Of a stretch of DNA of 64,000 bases, positions 25,047 through 32,889 are shown in pieces. The notes beneath the pieces are model-generated. The model was not told the DNA's origin. It did not search any database and saw only the letters and a list, made by a program, of their open reading frames with translations. The stretch's first letter is position 1. Each line of letters starts with the position of its first letter. The stretch is from Zhihengliuella alba (lineage in GTDB: Bacteria > Actinomycetota > Actinomycetes > Actinomycetales > Micrococcaceae). The stretch covers positions 124,001 through 188,000 of the forward strand of contig NZ_BAABCJ010000002.1 of the NCBI RefSeq assembly GCF_039538765.1. Reading direction: 5' to 3'. The position numbers were made by a program, and so were the translations under genes.

Positions 25047-26417
25047 TCAGGCCAGGACGCGTCCGTAGATCTCGAGCATCTTCGCGGTCTGCCGGCTCTG
25101 CAGGAGCTGGTCGGCCTCGGTGGCCTCCCACCGCAGTCCGCCGCGCAACTGCGCGACGGCGGAGCGGATCGACTCGGCGAGCCCGTCGACGGTGGAGTCG
25201 GGTGTGAGCCAGTAGCTGCCGTCGGGGAGGTCCGCGGCGATCCGGTGGTCGCTCAGCACGGTCGGCGTACCCAGCGCAGCCGCCTCGTACACCGTCATCC
25301 CCTGGGTCTCGAAACCGACGGACGTCTGCACCAGCACGTCCGCCGCGGCCAGCTCGGCCAGCATCTGCTCGTAGGGGACGCGGCCGCGGAAGTGGAAACG
25401 GGGGCCGCTGCCGGTGGCCTGCTCCTCGCCGGCTCTGCGTCCCGCGGTCAGGGCCTCGGCGCGGGCGCGCTGGCCGCCGTCGCCGAAGATCTCCACGTCG
25501 ACGTCCTCACCGGCGGCGAGGACCGCCTCGATGAACGGCAGCAGCCGCTTCTCCGGGCTGAACCGGCCCGTCCAGACGAGCCGGAGCCGGCGGTCGGGGC
25601 CGCCGGCCGGGGCCTCGGCACCAGCCGCCGCGGTGGGGCCGGCCGCCCGCCCGGCGGCGAGCAGGGCTGCGGCGACGTCGTCGTCCAGGCCGGTGGGGAC
25701 GACGTCGATGCGCGAGAACACGTTCTCCCGCTCCAGGAGCTCGGCGAAGTGCGTCGACGGCGCGGTCACCGCGGCCGCGGCGTCAGTGAAGTTCCGCAGG
25801 TAGGACCAGGCATCCGCCGGGACGGGCCCCGGCAGGCGCAGGAAGAGCTTCTGCCCCGCACCGAACGCGCCCTGCACGGCGCGCGGGAAGGGCACGGTGG
25901 CGGCGAGACCGACATCTAGCCGGTTGTGCATCGTGTGGACCACGGGCGCTCCATGGCGGCGCGCGTACCGGTAGGCGAGGATGGCGCCCCAGAAGTCGCC
26001 CTGGACGTGGACGACGTCGACCGGCGGCAGGTCGCCCATGGCCTCGTCGAGGCGGCGGTCCAGGGCGCGGCTGGGGACGTTGAGCGAGTACTCGCCGCGC
26101 CCGAGGGGCAGGCCCGGCAGTCCGACGATGTGATCGTCCTGCGCAGGGGCGGCCACCGGTCGGCCGGCGCGCACCCGGCGGACCGCCGCGACGACGTCCG
26201 CGCGGGCCGTCTCCCGCCAGGGCTCGGCCGCCTCTCCGGATCCGCCGGCGGCCCGGGTCTGCGGGCCGACGACCGTGACCCGGTGGCCGAGCCGCTCCAG
26301 AAATTTCTGCTGCAGCAGGACGGACGTCTGCATCCCGCCGAGGGTGTGGGGGTGCTGGTCGACGAACACGGCGATGTGCAGCGGTCCGGTCCGTTCCCCG
26401 GAAGACGAGTCCGTCAT
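25047..26417 (-). CDS. Glycosyltransferase family 4 protein
   Basis: The 456-residue enzyme has the GT-B layout: an N-terminal domain beginning HIAVFVDQHPHTLGGMQTSV, a linker, and a C-terminal donor domain with LVWTGRFSPEKRLLPFIEAV, then LVQTSVGFETQGMTVYEAAA, which contains the E-x7-E motif, and PTVLSDHRIAADL. It is unusually rich in Ala- and Gly-rich inserts. AGGAAAGG precedes the ATG at 26417. Together with the second GT4 enzyme at 26652 it suggests glycolipid or cell-wall glycan synthesis; donor and acceptor cannot be assigned. It converges with the M23 gene with 15 bases between stops. Confidence 0.85.
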   Translation of the reverse strand: MTDSSSGERTGPLHIAVFVDQHPHTLGGMQTSVLLQQKFLERLGHRVTVVGPQTRAAGGSGEAAEPWRETARADVVAAVRRVRAGRPVAAPAQDDHIVGLPGLPLGRGEYSLNVPSRALDRRLDEAMGDLPPVDVVHVQGDFWGAILAYRYARRHGAPVVHTMHNRLDVGLAATVPFPRAVQGAFGAGQKLFLRLPGPVPADAWSYLRNFTDAAAAVTAPSTHFAELLERENVFSRIDVVPTGLDDDVAAALLAAGRAAGPTAAAGAEAPAGGPDRRLRLVWTGRFSPEKRLLPFIEAVLAAGEDVDVEIFGDGGQRARAEALTAGRRAGEEQATGSGPRFHFRGRVPYEQMLAELAAADVLVQTSVGFETQGMTVYEAAALGTPTVLSDHRIAADLPDGSYWLTPDSTVDGLAESIRSAVAQLRGGLRWEATEADQLLQSRQTAKMLEIYGRVLA

Positions 26418-26516
26418 GGCAACCTTTCCTGTGCGAGCCGCTCGCGTGGAGCTGCCGCCGCGGACGCGGCGGAGCCCCCGGCCGCGGCCTCTCCGGGCCG
26501 CCCGGGGGCTGTTCCG

Positions 26517-26590
26517 TAGGGCGAGTGGGGCTTGAACCCACGACCCAAGGATTATGAGTCCTCTGCTCTAACCAACTGAGCTATCGCCCC
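26517..26590 (-). tRNA. tRNA with CAU anticodon (tRNA-Met, elongator type)
   Basis: A 74-base cloverleaf is complete: acceptor GGGGCGA/TCGCCCT (first pair G-U), D arm GCTC...GAGC, anticodon loop CTCATAA, T arm GTGGG-TTCAAGC-CCCAC, discriminator A. CCA is not encoded. The loop CTCATAA is shared by elongator tRNA-Met and by tRNA-Ile2, which is modified to lysidine, so the identity is not fully certain. Confidence 0.92.
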
Positions 26591-26651
26591 GCATGCGGCG
26601 CCGGAGCGCCGACAACGCTGTCCATCCTAGTACGGACGCGGCCACCGACTC

Positions 26652-27842
26652 CTAGCGCGGCGCGAGCTCGTCGAACTCGGCGCCGCGGTAGATCGCCTCG
26701 AAGGTCGACATGGTCTTCTCCTTGCTGTGCCTCACGGCCTTCTCGTGGCCGGCGGCACCCATGGCGGCGCGCTCCTCCTCGCTGGCGGCGAGGACGGCGT
26801 CGAGCTTGGACGCGAGGTCGTCCGCGTTGCCCGGGTCGAAGAGGTAGCCGTTGACGCCGTCGTCGACGAGGTGCGGCAGGGCCATCGCGTCGGCCAGCAC
26901 CACGGGCCGCGACGCGGAGAGCGCCTCCAGCGTCACCAGCGACTGGAGCTCGGCCGTTCCCGGCTGGCAGAAGACGTCCGCGGCCAGGTAGCTGGTGCGC
27001 AGCTCGTCGTCCGTGACGTGTCCGCGGAAGTGGACCCGGTGCGCGACCCCCCGCTCCTCGGCCCGCTGCTCGAGGACGGGCCGCTGCTCGCCGCCGCCGA
27101 CGATCTCGAGGTGCGCCTCCGGCGTCGTCCGCATCCGCGCGAGCGCATCGATGAGCACGTCGATGTTCTTCTCGACGGCGAGTCGGCCGACGAACAGCAC
27201 CGTGGGGGCGTCGCGCCGCGGCACCGTCTCGTCGGGGCCCAGCTCGTACTGGGCGGAGTCGATCCCGTTGGACAGGGCGAGGACCTCGTCGAGCCTCGCG
27301 TGCTCGCGCATCGCCTGGGCCGCGAGCGGGGTCGGAGTCGTCACGACGTCCGCCTTGCCCATGATCTTGCCCATGTCCCGCCAGGAGTTCCGGGCGACGA
27401 TCTTCTTGAACCAGCGCGGGAACGGCAGGAACGGGTCCAGGTTCTCCGGCATGAAGTGGTTGGTCGCCACGATCCGGATGCCGCGCTTCTTCGCCTGGTT
27501 GATGGCGGCCTGGCCGATCATGTAGTGGCACTGGGCGTGCACGACGTCGGGGCGTACCTCGTCGATGATCCGGGCCAGCTCCCTCGAGGCCCGCCAGGGG
27601 AGGCAGAGGCGCATGCTCTCATGGGTCGGCACGGCATGGGAGGCCACCCGGTGGACCCGCGCCTCGGGGCGCTGCTCGACGCTGCTGGGGCCGTCCTCGT
27701 AGCCGGCCGCGGCGATGTGGACCTCGTGGCCGCGCTCGTGCATGGCCGAGGCGAGGCGGAAGCAGAAGACCGCGGCGCCGTTCACGTCCGGCGGGTAGGT
27801 GTCGGCTGCGATGAGGATTCTCAGTGGTTCACTACCTGGCAC
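26652..27842 (-). CDS. Glycosyltransferase family 4 protein
   Basis: The 396-residue GT-B enzyme starts with LRILIAADTYPPDVNGAAVF and has the donor-site segments VLFVGRLAVEKNIDVLIDAL, FCQPGTAELQSLVTLEALSA (E-x7-E) and DDGVNGYLFDPGNADDLASK. It resembles actinobacterial mannosyl- or glucosyltransferases that act on lipid acceptors, but the acceptor is not known. GTG start at 27842; its ribosome site AAGGAG lies in the last codons of the upstream transporter gene (Lys-Glu-Ser-stop), so translation is coupled. The DMT, CDP-alcohol and GT genes read as one unit. Confidence 0.88.
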   Translation of the reverse strand: MPGSEPLRILIAADTYPPDVNGAAVFCFRLASAMHERGHEVHIAAAGYEDGPSSVEQRPEARVHRVASHAVPTHESMRLCLPWRASRELARIIDEVRPDVVHAQCHYMIGQAAINQAKKRGIRIVATNHFMPENLDPFLPFPRWFKKIVARNSWRDMGKIMGKADVVTTPTPLAAQAMREHARLDEVLALSNGIDSAQYELGPDETVPRRDAPTVLFVGRLAVEKNIDVLIDALARMRTTPEAHLEIVGGGEQRPVLEQRAEERGVAHRVHFRGHVTDDELRTSYLAADVFCQPGTAELQSLVTLEALSASRPVVLADAMALPHLVDDGVNGYLFDPGNADDLASKLDAVLAASEEERAAMGAAGHEKAVRHSKEKTMSTFEAIYRGAEFDELAPR

Positions 27843-27847
27843 GGTGG

Positions 27848-28750
27848 TCAGGACTCCTTGGACTGTTGTTGTTGTTCAACTCTGCGGTGGTGCGCGTCGG
27901 GGTGGTGACGCGACAGGGCTATGACGCCGACGACGGCGACGACCGCGCACGCGACCATCGACATCGCCGTGATGGGGTGGACCTGGTCCTGCAGCTCCCC
28001 GAGGACGCCGATGCCGATCGCGATCCCGACCATCGGGTCGATCACGGTCAGTCCGGCGATCACCAGGTCGGGCGGACCCGACGAGTAGGCATTCTGCACG
28101 AAGTAGGTGCCGAGCAGGCTCGCCACGACGACCGCGATCACGACCAGCCACGATACGTTGGCGAAGAGGTTGCCCTCCGACTGCATGAGACTGATCGCCA
28201 GCGTACGGACCAGGACGGCGACGAAGCCGAACACGACACCGGCGCCGACGATGTAGAAGAACGCGTTCTGCCGCCGGTGGAAGAAGACCGCGAGCGACCC
28301 GAGGACGGCCACGGCCACCGCCAGCAGCAGGACGACGATCAGTTCCTCGCGGGCGGAGATCCTCGGGTGCGGCTCGGTGACCTGGATGGCCAGGAGGACG
28401 AACCCGATGCTCCCGCCCACGCAGGCGATGATGGCCAGGAAGGTCGGACGGTTGATCCGGATCCCGATCTCCCGGGCATGGACGACGGTGGTGATCACGA
28501 GGGCGATGGCGCCGATCGGCTGCACCACGGTCAGCGGTGCGGACGCCAGTGCGTACACGTTCAGGACCATCCCGATCCCCATGAGGAGGAGTCCGAAGAC
28601 CCAGCGCGGGTTCAGCAGCAGGCGCAGGATCCCGCGGTGTCCGACGCTCAGGCCGCCGGCGGTGGAGCGCACCGCGCCGCCCTGGCGCTGCGCTCCGAAC
28701 GCGAGGAAGAACGCCGCCGCGACTGCACAGCCGACAGCTATCCAGACCAT
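27848..28750 (-). CDS. DMT-superfamily membrane protein (EamA-like)
   Basis: The 300-residue protein has about ten hydrophobic helices in two halves, beginning MVWIAVGCAVAAAFFLAFGA. GMVLNVYALASAPLTVVQPIG is close to the small-multidrug/magnesium-transporter-like branch of the DMT group (split here as GMVLNVYALAS and APLTVVQPIGAI). The C-terminus is a short charged tail with four Gln. The ATG at 28750 lies 13 bases inside the end of the CDP-alcohol gene, so the two overlap. It may export or flip a lipid or metabolite used by the neighbouring glycosyltransferases; that is inference. Confidence 0.8.
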   Translation of the reverse strand: MVWIAVGCAVAAAFFLAFGAQRQGGAVRSTAGGLSVGHRGILRLLLNPRWVFGLLLMGIGMVLNVYALASAPLTVVQPIGAIALVITTVVHAREIGIRINRPTFLAIIACVGGSIGFVLLAIQVTEPHPRISAREELIVVLLLAVAVAVLGSLAVFFHRRQNAFFYIVGAGVVFGFVAVLVRTLAISLMQSEGNLFANVSWLVVIAVVVASLLGTYFVQNAYSSGPPDLVIAGLTVIDPMVGIAIGIGVLGELQDQVHPITAMSMVACAVVAVVGVIALSRHHPDAHHRRVEQQQQSKES

Positions 28751-29379
28751 GGGCCGCCCGTACGAGGCGAGTAGATGCCGCTCCGTTCGCGCCGGGCCTT
28801 GGCGTGGGCCGCCGCGAAGTAGCCGATGGCCGCGACGACGTGCAGCACGCAGCCGACCGCCAGCACCGTGGTGGCCACTGCCTCGAAGCCCGCGCTCCTG
28901 AGCGACTCGACATGGGCGAGCAGCACCAGGGGCGCGCCCACGAGGAGGACGGCCGTGCGGGTCTTCCCGACGATGCTCACCGGCAGCTCGGGGATGCCCC
29001 GGAACAGCAGCAGCGAGTTCACGGCCAGGACGACGTCCGGCACGACGATCGCGTAGACCGCCCAGGCGGGCGCGATCCCCGCGACGACGAACGTGACCAC
29101 GACCAGGATGAGCGCGAGGCGGTCCGCCAGCGGGTCCAACCACATCCCCACCGTGGAGATCTGGTTGAGCCGCCGCGCGACGTACCCGTCGATCCAGTCC
29201 GTCGCCCCCAGCAGCACCAGGGAGGCGGTGGCCCAGCCGAACTCGTGGACGCCGACCAGCCACATGAAGACGGGGACGAGGAGGAACCGGGCCACGGTGA
29301 TGATGTTGGGCCACGTCCAGAACGTGTCGAGGACGCGGTACTCAACGTCGTCGCGCGTTCCCGCCCCGAATAGCCGCAT
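28738..29379 (-). CDS. CDP-alcohol phosphatidyltransferase family protein
   Basis: The 213-residue membrane enzyme transfers a phosphatidyl group from CDP-diacylglycerol to an alcohol. The catalytic motif D-x2-DG-x2-AR-x8-G-x3-D-x3-D is complete (ATDWIDGYVARRLNQIST, then GMWLDPLADR). About six helices follow FWTWPNIITVARFLLVPVF. Related proteins make phosphatidylglycerol-phosphate, phosphatidylinositol-phosphate or cardiolipin; the acceptor is not clear here. ATG at 29379 has AAGGAGGGGGA. It is the first gene of a unit with the DMT and GT4 genes. Confidence 0.9.
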   Translation of the reverse strand: MRLFGAGTRDDVEYRVLDTFWTWPNIITVARFLLVPVFMWLVGVHEFGWATASLVLLGATDWIDGYVARRLNQISTVGMWLDPLADRLALILVVVTFVVAGIAPAWAVYAIVVPDVVLAVNSLLLFRGIPELPVSIVGKTRTAVLLVGAPLVLLAHVESLRSAGFEAVATTVLAVGCVLHVVAAIGYFAAAHAKARRERSGIYSPRTGGPWSG

Positions 29380-29450
29380 GGCTCCCCCTCCTTGTCACGG
29401 CTGCCGTCTGGACAGCCGCACGATGCACGCCACGAGGGCGGCCAACGAGA

Positions 29451-29472
29451 CTCCCGCGATGATCCGCGGGAG
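29451..29472 (-). terminator. Terminator hairpin after the holin-like gene
   Basis: CTCCCGCG-ATGATC-CGCGGGAG is a perfect 8-bp stem 21 bases past the stop at 29493. No T tract follows. Confidence 0.55.
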
Positions 29473-29492
29473 GCATCGCCAGATGATCCGTC

Positions 29493-30206
29493 CTAGCGGA
29501 CGGGACTCTCGCCCTCCGCTCGGCGCGAACCGTTCTCGGCGCCGTCGGCCTTGTGCCGGCCGGGACGCAGGTTGGAGAGACGCTCCTTGACCATGTCCTT
29601 GCCCGTGGCGCGGGCGACCTTCTCCTTGGTGAGCTGGTCGCGCAGCTCCGCGAGGTGGACGCGCCGTGCCCGCGTGCGGGCCTGCAGGTCGTCGTAGCTC
29701 GGCTTCGGCTCCTTGGCCGCGGCCTTCTCCTCCGCCTTGCGCCGCTCCTCCGCGAGCTCCTCCTCGGACTTCTGCTTGGGCTCGTCGAGGCTCCGGACAT
29801 CGAAGGAGCTGCCCTCCTTGAGAACCCCGAGGTCGTGCTTGAGGCCACGGATCGCGTCCTCCGGCATCAGCGGCATGGCCTTCTTGGCCTTCGGCACGGC
29901 GATGGCGGCGAGGATGAGGATCAGGAGCAGGAAGAAGCCCGCCACCACGAGTGCGGCGAGCCAGGCGGGCATCACCACGGCGAGGCCCATGATGCCGGCG
30001 ACGAGGAGCGAGATCATCATGGCCGAGAGGAACAGCAGCGCCGCCACGGCCAGACCGGCCGCGACGCCGACGCTGATGCCCTTGACCTTCAGCTGGGCGA
30101 TCGCCAGCTGGATCTCGTCGTTGACCTGCTTGGGGACCAATCGGCCGAGATCCTTGGCGGCGTTCAGCGGTGAAGTCCCCCGGCCAGTGGTCTGTGTGTA
30201 TGGCAT
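29493..30206 (-). CDS. Phage-holin-family (DUF1469-like) membrane protein
   Basis: The 237-residue protein has an N-terminal amphipathic part (VPKQVNDEIQLAIAQLKVK), two close hydrophobic helices between about residues 45 and 105, and a long charged C-terminal half with a coiled-coil-like run of Glu, Lys and Ala (EEELAEERRKAEEKAAAKE). The first part matches the actinobacterial Phage_holin_3_6 group, chromosomal membrane proteins whose role is not known. The name does not imply a prophage, and none is near. ATG at 30206. The Lys/Arg-rich tail suggests contact with another protein or with nucleic acid. Confidence 0.75.
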   Translation of the reverse strand: MPYTQTTGRGTSPLNAAKDLGRLVPKQVNDEIQLAIAQLKVKGISVGVAAGLAVAALLFLSAMMISLLVAGIMGLAVVMPAWLAALVVAGFFLLLILILAAIAVPKAKKAMPLMPEDAIRGLKHDLGVLKEGSSFDVRSLDEPKQKSEEELAEERRKAEEKAAAKEPKPSYDDLQARTRARRVHLAELRDQLTKEKVARATGKDMVKERLSNLRPGRHKADGAENGSRRAEGESPVR

Positions 30207-30441
30207 GAGTGAATCCTTCGACGTCGTCCGGCCGCAAGGGCCCGGTTGGCTCCCAAACTATCAAAAGGCGGCCCCGATCCAGCGTCCGCCCCGGGAAAAT
30301 CAGGGGGCCATCAGGGTTCCTTCAGGGAAGATCCCCCGACGGGATGAGATTCGGACGCCCCGGACGAGGCCCAGACCGTGCCGCGGGGCCGTCGGGCGGC
30401 CCGACGGGACGGCCACCGGGCCGGACGTCCCGGGGGACGAC

Positions 30442-30471
30442 GAAGGCCCCGGGTCGGAACCCGGGGCCTTC
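30442..30471 (-). terminator. Terminator hairpin after the tRNA-Asn pair
   Basis: GAAGGCCCCGGGT-CGGA-ACCCGGGGCCTTC forms a perfect 13-bp stem 12 bases past the 3' end of the second tRNA. The 276-bp gap beyond it to the holin-like gene holds nothing else I can name. Confidence 0.8.
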
Positions 30472-30482
30472 GTCTCAGTGCG

Positions 30483-30555
30483 CTCCCCCGACTGGACTCG
30501 AACCAGTAACCCTTCGATTAACAGTCGAATGCTCTGCCAATTGAGCTACGGGGGA
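30483..30555 (-). tRNA. tRNA-Asn (GTT), downstream copy
   Basis: 73 bases: acceptor TCCCCCG/CGGGGGA, D arm GCTC...GAGC, anticodon stem TCGAC with loop TGTTAAT-type giving GTT, T arm ACTGG-TTCGAGT-CCAGT, discriminator G, no encoded CCA. Identical to the copy 21 bases upstream. Confidence 0.96.
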
Positions 30556-30576
30556 ATGTTCACTTGCGTTGCGTGG

Positions 30577-30649
30577 CTCCCCCGACTGGACTCGAACCAG
30601 TAACCCTTCGATTAACAGTCGAATGCTCTGCCAATTGAGCTACGGGGGA
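30577..30649 (-). tRNA. tRNA-Asn (GTT), upstream copy
   Basis: Same 73-base sequence as the tRNA at 30483-30555, all arms intact. The two copies are separated by 21 bases and probably cut from one transcript. Confidence 0.96.
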
Positions 30650-30663
30650 AAGCAACGGATAAG

Positions 30664-30669
30664 ACTATA
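30664..30669 (-). promoter_or_regulatory. -10 box of the tRNA-Asn transcript
   Basis: TATAGT on the minus strand, 14 bases before the tRNA 5' end, matches the consensus at five of six bases; a weak TTTCAC lies 17 bases upstream. Confidence 0.5.
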
Positions 30670-30680
30670 CAAGATCGAGC

Positions 30681-30701
30681 GGGCCGGTGAAAATCCGGCC
30701 C
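30681..30701 (-). terminator. Terminator hairpin after dnaG
   Basis: GGGCCGG-ATTTTCA-CCGGCCC forms a 7-bp stem 34 bases past the dnaG stop. It overlaps the promoter region of the tRNA pair. Confidence 0.55.
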
Positions 30702-30734
30702 CACCGCCGTGGCGGAGCCCACGCGAGGCGCGTG

Positions 30735-32837
30735 TCAGTCCTCGCGCAGGGCTCGCCGCTGCAGTTCGAGCTCCATGAGCTCGCGATTGATCCGCTGGAA
30801 CTCCTCGGGCGCCGAGGCGGGGTCCATCCGCTGCAGCTGGCCGATTTTCTCGGCCTTCAGGTGCGTGATCTGCAGCTCGAAGAGCCGGTTCATGATGTCG
30901 CGGCAGTAGCGGGCGAGCGCCTCGGCCGAGTGCGCGGGCAGCGGGATGACCGCCATCTCGGACACCAGCGCACGCAACGGCTCGGGAACCTCCTGGCGCA
31001 CCGCCTCGACCCACTGCGCCGGCGACACCCCGGAGGCGCCGGCGGCGCGGATCGCCGCGTGGATCGCGGAGTGCGCCGGCGCGAGGAAGCGCGCCTCGTA
31101 GAACGCCTGCCACTGGTCCGGGGTGAGCATGGCGGGCTGCTGGAGCACGACCTCCAGCGACTCGCGCTCCATCCGGGTCACGGGGTCGCGCGGATCCGGC
31201 ATCTCGTAGCGGGGGCCGGAGTCGACGGCTCCTGAGTCGCCGTACTGACCCGCCGTCCCGGCCTCCTCGTCCCGCGCGTAGCCGCCCGGCGCGGCATGCC
31301 GTCCCGGCCGCTCGCCGGATCCGGCGTGCTCGTTCTGCCACTGCTGGCCCGGACCCGACGGGCGCCCGGCCGTCTCCTGCCGCCGGTCGGTACGCTCCTG
31401 CGCGGGCGCACCGTAGCCCTGCCCGCCGCGATCCGGATGGGGCCGTTCGGCGCCACGCCCGCCGCGGCTCGCGCCGCCGTCGTTCCCGCCGCCCTTGCCC
31501 GCGGCCCGGCCGCGCTTGCCGGCCGCTGCGACCGAGCGCGTGACGTCGTCGATGTCCATGCCGAGCCAGCCGGAGAGCTCGCGCGCATAGGCCGGCCGCA
31601 TGGCGGGATCGCGGATCTCCGCGACGATGGGGGCCGTCGCGCGCAGCGCCTGCACGCGCCCCTCCACCGTGTCGAGGTCGTACTTCTTGAGACCCGCCTT
31701 GATCGCGAACTCGAAGAGCGGGCGCTTGGTGGCGATGAGCTCCCGCACGGCCTCGGGCCCTCGCTGCTGGCGGAGATCGCACGGATCCGCCCCGGTGGGC
31801 TCGACGGCGACGTACGTCTGCGCGATGAAGCGCTGGTCCTCGTCGAAGGCGCGCAGAGCGGCCTTCTGGCCCGCCTCGTCGCCGTCGAACGTGAAGACGA
31901 CCTCGCCGCCGGTGCCGTCGTCCTGGAGGAGGCGGCGGGCGATCTTGATGTGGTCCGCCCCGAAGGCCGTGCCGCAGGTCGCAACGGCCGTGCCGACCCC
32001 GGAGAGGTGACAGGCCATGACGTCGGTGTACCCCTCGACCACGACGAGCTGGCGGTGGCGCGTGATGTCCCGTTTGGCGAGGTCCACGCCGTAGAGGACC
32101 TGCGACTTCTTGTAGAGCTGGGTCTCGGGGGTGTTCAGGTACTTCGGGCCCTTGTCGTCCTCGTAGAGCTTGCGTGCGCCGAAGCCGATCGTCGCGGCGG
32201 TGAGGTCCCGGATCGGCCAGATGAGGCGCCCGCGGAACCGGTCGTAGATGCCGCGCTGCCCCTCGGAGAACATGCCGGTCAGGTTCAGCTCGTCGTCCCG
32301 GAAGCCCTTGGAGCGCAGGTGCTTCAGGAGCGCGTCCCAGCCCTGGGGCGCGTAGCCGACGCCGAACTTCTCCGCCGCGGCCTGGTCGAAGCCGCGCCCG
32401 GTCAGGAAGTCGCGGGCGATCTGGGCCTCGGGGCTGCCGAGCTGGTGCCGGAAGAACTCCTCGGCGATCTTGTGCGCGTCCAGCAGGCGCTGGCGCCGGC
32501 CGACCTCCTGGCGGCTCGGGCCGTGTCCGCCGTCCTCGTAGTGCAGCTCGAAGCCGATGCGGGCGGCGAGCTGCTCCACGGTCTCGGTGAACGTGGTGTG
32601 GTCCATCTTCTGGATGAAGGAGATGACGTCGCCCGACTCTCCGCAGCCGAAGCAGTGGAACGTGCCCACCTGGGGCCGGATGTGGAAGGACGGGCTGCGC
32701 TCGTCGTGGAAGGGGCAGAGCCCCTTGAAGGAGCCGACGCCGGCGCTGCGGAGGGTCACGTACCCCTCGACGACTTCCTTGAGGTCGGTCCGGGCGCGCA
32801 CCTCGTCGATGTCTTCGCGTTTGATCAGGCCGGCCAT
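30735..32837 (-). CDS. dnaG: DNA primase
   Basis: The 700-residue enzyme lays RNA primers at the replication fork. The zinc-binding domain uses Cys41, His44, Cys62 and Cys65 (LCPFHDERSPSFH, FHCFGCGESGD). The RNA polymerase basic region has KFGVGYAPQGWDALLKHLRS, and the Toprim domain has VVVEGYTDVMACHLSGV and FTFDGDEAGQKAAL, which hold the metal-binding acids. A long insert of about 100 residues, rich in Gly, Arg and Gln (about 455-555), separates the core from the helicase-binding C-terminal domain. ATG at 32837. It closes the co-directional run from glyS. Confidence 0.96.
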   Translation of the reverse strand: MAGLIKREDIDEVRARTDLKEVVEGYVTLRSAGVGSFKGLCPFHDERSPSFHIRPQVGTFHCFGCGESGDVISFIQKMDHTTFTETVEQLAARIGFELHYEDGGHGPSRQEVGRRQRLLDAHKIAEEFFRHQLGSPEAQIARDFLTGRGFDQAAAEKFGVGYAPQGWDALLKHLRSKGFRDDELNLTGMFSEGQRGIYDRFRGRLIWPIRDLTAATIGFGARKLYEDDKGPKYLNTPETQLYKKSQVLYGVDLAKRDITRHRQLVVVEGYTDVMACHLSGVGTAVATCGTAFGADHIKIARRLLQDDGTGGEVVFTFDGDEAGQKAALRAFDEDQRFIAQTYVAVEPTGADPCDLRQQRGPEAVRELIATKRPLFEFAIKAGLKKYDLDTVEGRVQALRATAPIVAEIRDPAMRPAYARELSGWLGMDIDDVTRSVAAAGKRGRAAGKGGGNDGGASRGGRGAERPHPDRGGQGYGAPAQERTDRRQETAGRPSGPGQQWQNEHAGSGERPGRHAAPGGYARDEEAGTAGQYGDSGAVDSGPRYEMPDPRDPVTRMERESLEVVLQQPAMLTPDQWQAFYEARFLAPAHSAIHAAIRAAGASGVSPAQWVEAVRQEVPEPLRALVSEMAVIPLPAHSAEALARYCRDIMNRLFELQITHLKAEKIGQLQRMDPASAPEEFQRINRELMELELQRRALRED

Positions 32838-32889
32838 GCCTACAGGATAGTGCCCTGCGCGGGACGCCGATTCACTCGTCCACAGGCGC

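Noticed and set aside
29395..29510. Hydrophobic peptide frame between the holin-like and CDP-alcohol genes
   Set aside because: The peptide looks membrane-like (AGVSLAALVACIV), but the frame has no ATG, GTG or TTG start.
29493..30206. Prophage remnant suggested by the holin-family match
   Set aside because: No other phage gene or attachment repeat is nearby; this family is common on actinobacterial chromosomes.
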